The translations under genes and the position numbers were made by a program. The notes under the pieces are model-generated. The model had not been told where the DNA came from. It worked only from the letters and a program-made list of their open reading frames with translations, and did not search any database. 19,228 nt of DNA from an uncultured Clostridia bacterium. GTDB lineage: Bacteria; Bacillota; Clostridia; Christensenellales; Borkfalkiaceae. This document shows, piece after piece, positions 13,759 through 19,228 of the stretch. Location: positions 1 to 19,228 of the forward strand of contig CATZIC010000038.1 of assembly GCA_958419945.1 (NCBI GenBank), read 5' to 3'. Position 1 is the first letter of the stretch. Every line of letters begins with the position of its first letter.

Positions 13759-14832
13759 ATGAAAATAACAATTCAGGATTTAACCAAAATATTCCCTTCG
13801 AGGAACAAAAAAGGCAAGGAAGTAGTTGCGGTTGACAAAATGAATATCGAAATTCCTTCCGGAAAATTAGTAGGACTTCTCGGCCCGTCCGGCTGCGGAA
13901 AATCTACAAGTTTGTTTATGCTTTCCGGTTTGGAAGCGCCTACGTCCGGCAAAATTTTCTTCGACAATCAAGACGTAACGACGTTAGCCGCCGAAAGAAG
14001 GGGCGTAGGTTTAGTATTTCAGAACTACGCATTATATCCTCATATGACGGTTGAGCAGAACATTATGTTCCCGCTTACAAATATGCGTCTTCCCAAACCC
14101 GAAGCAAAGCAAAGGGCTTTAGAGGCAGCGCAGCTCGTTCAGATAGAGGATTTGCTTGCAAGAAAGCCGAGCGAACTTTCCGGCGGACAGCAGCAACGTG
14201 TTGCAATCGCACGTGCACTCGTTAAAATGCCTAACGTACTTCTTCTTGACGAACCTTTGTCAAACCTCGACGCAAGACTAAGACTGCAAACCCGTGAAGA
14301 AATCAAGCGTATTCAGCGTGAAACGGGTATTACGACGGTATTCGTAACACACGACCAGGAAGAAGCTATGAGCATTTGCGACATAATGGTCGTTATGAAA
14401 CTCGGCGTTGTACAGCAGATAGGCGATCCGCAGGGCATTTACGACGATCCTACCAATATGTTCGTCGCAAACTTCTTGGGAACTCCTCCTATCAATATAT
14501 TTAAAGGTGAAATCAAAGGCGGAAAGGTTTACATAGGAGAAGAGGCCGTTATGGAAAAGAACGAGCCCGATCAACCCGTATTCGTAGGTATCCGTCCGGA
14601 AGGCTTTATTTACGACCCGAACGGCGTATTGACCTTAAACCTTGACCATATCGAAGTAATGGGCAGAGATAAAACCATAGTCAGCACTCACGAAGCTTCC
14701 GAGAAGCCTACCATCAGGTCTATCGTCGATTCCGACGTTAAGCTTGACAGGGACGCAAAATCGCTTAAATTTAACTTAAAACCCAATAAGGTATTCTTAT
14801 TTAACGCCGAAACAGAGGAGAGAATAAGATAA
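13759..14832 (+). CDS. Sugar ABC transporter ATP-binding protein (MsmK/UgpC/MalK type)
   Basis: ATPase that powers the two permeases encoded next. It has 357 residues. Walker A GPSGCGKST is at 42-50. The Q-loop is in VFQNYALYPHMTV, the signature motif is LSGGQQQR, Walker B is VLLLDEPLSNLDA, and the H-loop is in VTHDQEEAM. GDPQGIYDDPTNMFVANFLGTPPIN, written here as GDPQGIYDDP then FVANFLGTPPIN, marks the switch into the regulatory OB-like domain of the MalK group (about 240-357). Such ATPases can serve several CUT1 transporters, so the sugar cannot be told. The stop codon overlaps the start of permease 1 (TAATG), a sign of translational coupling. The ribosome site lies within the 3' end of the preceding gene. 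Confidence 0.93.
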   Translation: MKITIQDLTKIFPSRNKKGKEVVAVDKMNIEIPSGKLVGLLGPSGCGKSTSLFMLSGLEAPTSGKIFFDNQDVTTLAAERRGVGLVFQNYALYPHMTVEQNIMFPLTNMRLPKPEAKQRALEAAQLVQIEDLLARKPSELSGGQQQRVAIARALVKMPNVLLLDEPLSNLDARLRLQTREEIKRIQRETGITTVFVTHDQEEAMSICDIMVVMKLGVVQQIGDPQGIYDDPTNMFVANFLGTPPINIFKGEIKGGKVYIGEEAVMEKNEPDQPVFVGIRPEGFIYDPNGVLTLNLDHIEVMGRDKTIVSTHEASEKPTIRSIVDSDVKLDRDAKSLKFNLKPNKVFLFNAETEERIR

Positions 14833-15965
14833 TGTCAAATCCTGAAAAGAAAAACTTTTTCGCCGAACTCGGTGAAAAATGTAAAAATCTTTGGGGAAAG
14901 TTCATCGGTCTTTTCAAAAAGGCACCTAAGCCAGAAGGAGAGGCCGCAACCGAAACCGCTGCCGCGTCAAACGGCGGTATGGTCGGCGTAGAACTTACCA
15001 AAAGAGAAAAGTTCTCAAGGTTTTTAAAGGCTGAACAGGGCTGGCTTTTCGTACTTCCCGCAATAATTTTGCTGTGCGTGTTTACCTTTTATCCGATAAT
15101 AAACGCATTTATAAAAGCATTCCAACAAAATTACAATGCGTTAAGGGGAACTTACGACGGCTGGGGCTTTGAAAACTTTGTAAGGGTACTTAAAGGCGAT
15201 ACCGGCACCGGCGGCGCCAAATTCGTGCAATGTCTTGTAAACACAATGATATTCACCTTTATATCGGTACCTATTTCCACGCTGTTAGCCCTTCTTATCT
15301 CGGTTGCGCTAAACTCCATTAAAGCGTTGCAAAGGGCTTATCAGACCATACTGTTTTTACCCTATCTTACAAACTCGCTCGCAATGGGCGCGGTATTTGC
15401 AACCTTCTTTACCATCGTCGGTACGAAACGTCAGACCGATACCATAGGTATCGTCAATATGATATTCTTCCCGAATAACCCAATCGACTGGATGGAAGGG
15501 GGCACGGGTCTTACCTGGAACCTCGGCGCAGTTAAAATTCCTTGGACGAAGTACGTCGTAGTAATCGTTTACGAAATCTGGTCGGGACTTCCGTTTAAGA
15601 TTTTAATACTCTTCAGTTCACTTCAAAGCGTAAACAAACAATATTACGACGCGGCGAAAATCGACGGCGCTTCCAAATCCACCACACTTTGGAAGATCAC
15701 CACACCGCTTATCATGCCTATGATTTCATATCTACTTATAACGGGGATAATGGGCGGCATGAAGCAGTACACCGCAATAGTAGGCTTGTTCGGCGAACAA
15801 ATGGGCAGGGACTACGATATGGGCACCATGGTCGGTTACATATATAGTTACGTAAACAACGGACAAATGGGCTACGCCTTTGCGGGTTCGCTACTACTGT
15901 TCGCAATAATAATGGTAATAACGGTTATCAACTTGCAGGTAAGCAAGAAAAGGGTAACCTATTAA
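14832..15965 (+). CDS. Sugar ABC transporter permease (MalF/UgpA type)
   Basis: Membrane subunit of a CUT1-type importer, 377 residues with about six membrane helices. The cytoplasmic coupling loop (EAA motif) is visible as YDAAKIDGAS near 272-281, followed by LWKITTPLIMPM. The protein begins with an unusual extension of about 70 residues before the first helix (GWLFVLPAIILL). The extension comprises a basic amphipathic stretch (KCKNLWGKFIGLFKK), an Ala/Glu/Thr linker and a second charged part. Its start overlaps the stop of the ATPase gene by one base. It pairs with the following permease; the substrate is unknown. Confidence 0.92.
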   Translation: MSNPEKKNFFAELGEKCKNLWGKFIGLFKKAPKPEGEAATETAAASNGGMVGVELTKREKFSRFLKAEQGWLFVLPAIILLCVFTFYPIINAFIKAFQQNYNALRGTYDGWGFENFVRVLKGDTGTGGAKFVQCLVNTMIFTFISVPISTLLALLISVALNSIKALQRAYQTILFLPYLTNSLAMGAVFATFFTIVGTKRQTDTIGIVNMIFFPNNPIDWMEGGTGLTWNLGAVKIPWTKYVVVIVYEIWSGLPFKILILFSSLQSVNKQYYDAAKIDGASKSTTLWKITTPLIMPMISYLLITGIMGGMKQYTAIVGLFGEQMGRDYDMGTMVGYIYSYVNNGQMGYAFAGSLLLFAIIMVITVINLQVSKKRVTY

Positions 15966-15978
15966 AAGGGAGGGTGCT

Positions 15979-16944
15979 ATGGAAAATTCTTTAACAAATA
16001 ATTTAACCAATGAACTTCCCGAAACCAATTTTAACGTTGAAAAGGAACGCAGAAAACAAAAAATCGGCAAGATAGTCAAAAACGTTTTCGTTTACACCTT
16101 CTTGACCCTTTGCGCCGTTTTGGCATTCTTACCATTCTATTGGATGATAATATCCAGTTTAAAGACGGAAGTCGAATACCGTTCACCGGTACTTACGCTG
16201 TTTCCTAAGACTCTTCTTTGGAAGAACTACTCTCTTGTTTTAACGCAGACGAGTACTTCCGGTGCTTCATTTACACAAGTTCTCATAAATACACTTGTCG
16301 TAGGCGGCGTATCCACCCTTTTGGGCGTAGTGGTAACCATCGTAACCGCATACGCTTTGGCAAGAATGAACTTCCACGGAAAAAATCTTCTGTTCACCAT
16401 TATGCTTGCAACGATGATGATTCCGGGCGAACTTTATACCTTAACAAACTACCTTACCGTTTCCGACCTTGACTGGAAGAACACGTACACGGTACTTATA
16501 CTGCCTTTCTTGGTCAGTGTGTATTACATTTATCTACTTAGAAACAACTTTATGCAGATACCTAACTCCTTATATCAGGCGGCTAAGGTCGACGGATTGT
16601 CGGATATGGGCTATCTCGTTAAAGTAATGGTTCCTTTGACGGCGCCCACACTCGTATCAATAACCCTTCTTAAGTTTATCGGTACCTGGAACTCTTACAT
16701 TTGGCCGAGGCTTGTCAACCAAGATAATTGGCGTATGATAACCAACTGGGTAACGAAAGGGTTTACCGATAACAAGTTCGTTATCTACGACGGCATTGTC
16801 GAAGGCGTAAGGTATGGTTCGGAACCTCTTACCACCTTGAAAATGGCGGCGGTATGCATGGTTTCACTGCCTCTCTTTATCCTCTTCATATTCTGTCGTA
16901 AGTACATTATGAAGGGCGTTTCAAAGAGCGGAACGAAAGGCTAA
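15979..16944 (+). CDS. Sugar ABC transporter permease (MalG/UgpE type)
   Basis: Second membrane subunit of the importer, 321 residues, with about six helices. The EAA coupling motif is YQAAKVDGLS (about 199-208), followed by MVPLTAPTLVSI. ALARMNFHGKNLL and LYTLTNYL are typical of the MalG group. A short charged N-terminal tail of about 35 residues precedes the first helix. A strong GGGAGGG ribosome site lies in the 13-base gap after permease 1. The gene is followed by 259 bases of palindrome-rich DNA that separates it from the binding-protein gene. Confidence 0.93.
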   Translation: MENSLTNNLTNELPETNFNVEKERRKQKIGKIVKNVFVYTFLTLCAVLAFLPFYWMIISSLKTEVEYRSPVLTLFPKTLLWKNYSLVLTQTSTSGASFTQVLINTLVVGGVSTLLGVVVTIVTAYALARMNFHGKNLLFTIMLATMMIPGELYTLTNYLTVSDLDWKNTYTVLILPFLVSVYYIYLLRNNFMQIPNSLYQAAKVDGLSDMGYLVKVMVPLTAPTLVSITLLKFIGTWNSYIWPRLVNQDNWRMITNWVTKGFTDNKFVIYDGIVEGVRYGSEPLTTLKMAAVCMVSLPLFILFIFCRKYIMKGVSKSGTKG

Positions 16945-16966
16945 TATCAAAATCCTTGTGCTATTA

Positions 16967-17101
16967 CGTCATTGCGAGGAGCTTTAGCTCCGTGGCAATT
17001 CGGACACAAAAGTTAAATTTGTGTCAGCTATGGCTCCGTATGTAGTAAAGGGAGCTGTCGGCAAATCCGACTTAGGGATTGTCCGTTCCCGAAAGGGAAT
17101 C
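16967..17101. repeat. Compound palindromic intergenic element
   Basis: Four hairpins follow one another. The first is an imperfect palindrome CATTGC-GAGGAGC-TTTA-GCTCC-GTGGCAAT (16970-16999). The second is GACACAAA/TTTGTGTC (17003-17010 with 17018-17025). The third is GTCGG/CCGAC (17057-17061 with 17067-17071) inside GGGAGCTGTCGGC...GACTTAGGGATTGTC. The fourth is TTCCC-GAAA-GGGAA (17086-17099) with a GNRA-type loop. The first and third parts resemble two interspersed repeats I know from many bacterial genomes (CATTGCGAGGAGC...GTGGCAATC; GGGAGCTGTC...GGGATTGTC). Confidence 0.65.
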
Positions 17102-17113
17102 TCAATAATTACT

Positions 17114-17137
17114 TTTAATCCTTAAAAAAATAAAAAT
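17114..17137 (+). repeat. Direct repeat flanking the binding-protein gene, left copy
   Basis: TTTAATCCTTAAAAAAA then TAAAAAT. The right copy (18657-18679) is the same except for one missing T. The copies lie before and just after the substrate-binding gene. Confidence 0.65.
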
Positions 17138-17145
17138 ATGTTTTT

Positions 17146-17174
17146 GGCGGCGGAATCCCCATTTAACCGACGCC
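17146..17174 (+). promoter_or_regulatory. Hairpin in the leader of the binding-protein gene
   Basis: GGCGGCGG (17146-17153) can pair with CCGACGCC (17167-17174) with one mismatch. It is the only GC-rich patch in an A-rich leader and ends about 18 bases before the AGGAG ribosome site. It could protect the 5' end of a processed transcript; I see no clear promoter of its own. Confidence 0.4.
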
Positions 17175-17203
17175 TCACATAAAAAATAAAATAGGAGTGT
17201 TTT

Positions 17204-18655
17204 ATGAAAAAAATCTTGTCCAAAATTGTTGTGTTTGCTTTAGTAGTTTGCTTAAGCGGCGCTGTTTCCGTTTTCGCGGGATGCGGCGGTAATCCTACCG
17301 ATTACGAGCATACTATTATATTCTATTCCTCTCAGGGCGATTCGCTTCAAACCATTACGCAGAATGCTATTGCAAGTTTCGAAGCTAAATATCCCGGTTG
17401 GAAGGTTGAACATACCCCTCAGGGCGGTTATGACGAAGTAAAAGATAAGGTTTCGCAGGACTTACAGGGCGGTTATCAACCCGATCTTGCTTACTGCTAT
17501 CCCGATCACGTTGCTTCTTATCTTCAGACCGGTAAGGTAGTTGACCTCAACAAGTACATCAATTCTACCGAAAAGGCACATTGGAACGTAACAGACGAAG
17601 AAGGTAACGTAACCGTAAAGAACACCAACTACACCGTTGGTTATACTGCGGAAGAAATTGCTGACTTCGTACCCACTTACTACAAAGAAGGTTTGGCAAC
17701 GAACTTCGGCGATTACGACAAATTCGGTTATGCTGCTGACGCAATGTTAACCCTTCCGTTCGTAAAATCCACCGAACTTTTATACTACAACAAAACCGCT
17801 TTGGACGCTTGCGGTCTTGAAGTTGCTAAAACTTGGGACGAACTTTGGGCTCAATGTCCTACCCTCGTTAACAGATTTAATACCTGCACACCGCTCGGAT
17901 ACGACTCCGAAGCAAACTGGTTCATCACTATGTGCCAGCAGAACGGTTGGGGATACACGAGTGCAGACAGCAGTGAATATTATCTTTTCGGTACTCCCGA
18001 AAACAAGGATAAGATTTCTCCTTGGCTCAACCAGATAAAAGAATATTACGAAGCAGGTTACATCACCACTCAGGAACTTTATCAGGCTTATACTTCCGGT
18101 CTTTTCATCAAAGGCGCAGATGACGGCGGTTTGGTATACTGCATAGGTTCTTCCGGCGGTGCTTCTCACCAGAACCCCCAAGGCAAATTCGAATGGGGCG
18201 TTGCACCTATCCCCGGAACTAAATTAGCAGACGGTTCTATCAACAAATCCGTAATTTCTCAGGGTCCTTCCCTCGTTATGCTTACCGGCGGTAACAAGGT
18301 TACCAATGCTTCCGAAAAAGAAATGATGACCTTCATGTTCATCAAAGAGCTTTTGGATCCTACCTTCCAGGCAGCATTCTCCATCGGTTCCGGTTATAAC
18401 GCAGCACGTCTTTCCGCTTCCGAAAACGAAGCTTACAAAGAACACGTTGCGGCAGCTGACACCAACATCGTTGCAGCAGCAGCTTTAGCAAGTGAAACAA
18501 TGAGAAACGACTTCTTCGTATCTCCCGCATTCGACGGTTCTTCCGGCGCTCGTACTCAGGCTGGCAACATCATTCTTTATTGCTTAAAGGGTGAAAAGAC
18601 TCCTCAGGACGCACTTGCAGACGCATATAAGAACTGCGGTGGCAAAAACTATTAA
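17204..18655 (+). CDS. Extracellular sugar-binding lipoprotein of the ABC transporter
   Basis: Solute-binding protein (family 1, CUT1 type) of 483 residues that captures the sugar outside the membrane and hands it to the permeases. The signal peptide has a basic start (MKKILSK), a hydrophobic core and a lipobox FAGC with the lipidated Cys27. IIFYSSQGDS starts the mature fold; LASYLQ-type and PFVKSTELLYYNKTALDACG stretches are typical of the family. Near 215-230, TWDELWAQCPTLV also fits. A good AGGAG ribosome site precedes the ATG. By eye it uses more GGT, GCT and CTT codons than its neighbours, as expected for a highly expressed protein. It is separated from the permeases by a palindromic element and flanked by a short direct repeat. 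The substrate is not predictable here. Confidence 0.92.
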   Translation: MKKILSKIVVFALVVCLSGAVSVFAGCGGNPTDYEHTIIFYSSQGDSLQTITQNAIASFEAKYPGWKVEHTPQGGYDEVKDKVSQDLQGGYQPDLAYCYPDHVASYLQTGKVVDLNKYINSTEKAHWNVTDEEGNVTVKNTNYTVGYTAEEIADFVPTYYKEGLATNFGDYDKFGYAADAMLTLPFVKSTELLYYNKTALDACGLEVAKTWDELWAQCPTLVNRFNTCTPLGYDSEANWFITMCQQNGWGYTSADSSEYYLFGTPENKDKISPWLNQIKEYYEAGYITTQELYQAYTSGLFIKGADDGGLVYCIGSSGGASHQNPQGKFEWGVAPIPGTKLADGSINKSVISQGPSLVMLTGGNKVTNASEKEMMTFMFIKELLDPTFQAAFSIGSGYNAARLSASENEAYKEHVAAADTNIVAAAALASETMRNDFFVSPAFDGSSGARTQAGNIILYCLKGEKTPQDALADAYKNCGGKNY

Positions 18656-18656
18656 G

Positions 18657-18679
18657 TTTAATCCTAAAAAAATAAAAAT
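18657..18679 (+). repeat. Direct repeat flanking the binding-protein gene, right copy
   Basis: TTTAATCCTAAAAAAA then TAAAAAT, starting one base after the stop codon of the binding-protein gene and directly before the leader of the nuclease-like gene. It matches the left copy at 17114-17137 apart from one T. Confidence 0.65.
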
Positions 18680-18694
18680 CCGGTATTAGGTAAA

Positions 18695-19228
18695 ATGAAA
18701 AAATTAATTTCTTTTGCTTTATGCTTGACACTTTTGTTAGCGCTTTGCCTTGTCGGCTGTGGAGGCGGCCAAGGCAAAGTTGCCGACAATACCGAGCATT
18801 TAAGCACGATAACAAACTCCTGTAAACTTACAAAAGCTTACGAAGGTAAAAGTTTTCTTTCCGAAGGTATCGGCGAGGCAACTGTTGTACACTTTACTGA
18901 CGGTGATACCCTTACCGTCAACCTCAAAAAAGAGGGAACTTCGGTAACCATCCGTTTTCATTCGGTTGATACACCGGAATCCACCGGCGGTGTTGAAAAA
19001 TGGGGTAAAGCCGCCTCACTGTTTGTAAAACAGCAATTAGAAAAAGCTACCGAAGTAGTAGTCGAAGCAACCGCTACGCCTGCCGAACACGATAGCTACG
19101 GCGTAAGGTATTTAGGTTACGTATGGTACCGTAATTCCGCTTCCGAACAATTCAAAAACCTCAATCTTGAGTTAGTTGAAAACGGATACAGCAAAAACAC
19201 CGGTAACGACACGTCCAAATTCCCTTAT
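18695..19228 (+). CDS. Thermonuclease-like (SNase fold) lipoprotein, cut by window end
   Basis: Predicted exported nuclease of the staphylococcal nuclease family. 178 codons are open to the window edge, so the C-terminus is missing. A signal peptide with lipobox LVGC (Cys22) and a Gly-rich start of the mature part indicates a surface lipoprotein. SNase landmarks are present: FTDGDTLTV with Asp69 and Asp71, IRFHSVDTPE with Arg87, Asp92 and Glu95, and SYGVRYLGYVW with Arg138. LNLELVENGYS follows. These correspond to the calcium and catalytic residues of the family, so activity is likely. The ribosome site is weak (TTAGG). It starts 39 bases after the binding-protein gene and may be read from the same transcript. 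The open frame is too short to judge whether further domains follow. Confidence 0.8.
   Translation, partial: MKKLISFALCLTLLLALCLVGCGGGQGKVADNTEHLSTITNSCKLTKAYEGKSFLSEGIGEATVVHFTDGDTLTVNLKKEGTSVTIRFHSVDTPESTGGVEKWGKAASLFVKQQLEKATEVVVEATATPAEHDSYGVRYLGYVWYRNSASEQFKNLNLELVENGYSKNTGNDTSKFPY

Noticed and set aside
16945..17203. A tRNA or other structured RNA gene in the gap before the binding protein
   Set aside because: The hairpins do not form a cloverleaf and no T-loop or anticodon pattern was found; repeat-derived palindromes explain them better.

Overview
The window looks like chromosomal DNA of an uncultured, low-to-moderate GC, spore-forming anaerobe of the Firmicutes (class Clostridia). 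The evidence is the spoIIGA-sigE sporulation pair, the Clostridia-style second type IIA topoisomerase, consensus sigma-A promoters and strong AGGAGG-type ribosome sites. A finer placement (for example near Christensenellales-like gut lineages) is only a guess. All sixteen genes found lie on the + strand; the antisense open frames are shadows of them. No tRNA, rRNA, CRISPR array, transposase or phage gene was seen.

Layout. (1) 1-5405: a small ArsR/DUF2087 regulator, then a two-gene type IIA topoisomerase unit (B subunit, A subunit) closed by a strong hairpin terminator. The A subunit lacks the GyrA-box and has Ile at the main quinolone-resistance position, so I read the pair as a topoisomerase IV-like paralogue rather than gyrase. 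(2) 5406-7946: a good promoter drives an archaeal-type CMP kinase-like gene and a class I lysyl-tRNA synthetase, again closed by a hairpin terminator. (3) 7947-9690: spoIIGA and sigE, the protease and mother-cell sigma factor of early sporulation, behind a promoter that looks Spo0A-dependent. (4) 9691-11902: an MgtC/SapB membrane protein and a guanine deaminase. (5) 11903-19228: a promoter with a structured leader, two unknown membrane proteins, and a CUT1-type sugar ABC transporter (MsmK/UgpC-like ATPase, two permeases, substrate-binding lipoprotein). It is followed by a nuclease-fold (SNase-like) lipoprotein cut off by the window end.

Two non-coding systems stand out. First, nine copies of a short intergenic element sit in nearly every gap of the first 10.6 kb and none was seen after that. 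The copies share a core close to CTATAAGCCCGTTATC, usually preceded by AAAAGT and followed by TATTTTT. Eight are on + and one on -. Two form parts of terminators, one supplies a stop codon, and one separates spoIIGA from sigE. Second, a compound palindromic element lies between the second permease and the substrate-binding protein, and a near-perfect 23-24 base direct repeat flanks the substrate-binding gene.

The sugar-transport locus also has a leader with a terminator-like hairpin, a ribosome site facing a start-stop ATG-TAA, and an inverted 9-mer pair around its promoter. It is therefore the part of the window most likely to hold undescribed regulation, and the two unknown membrane proteins are the most likely undescribed components.
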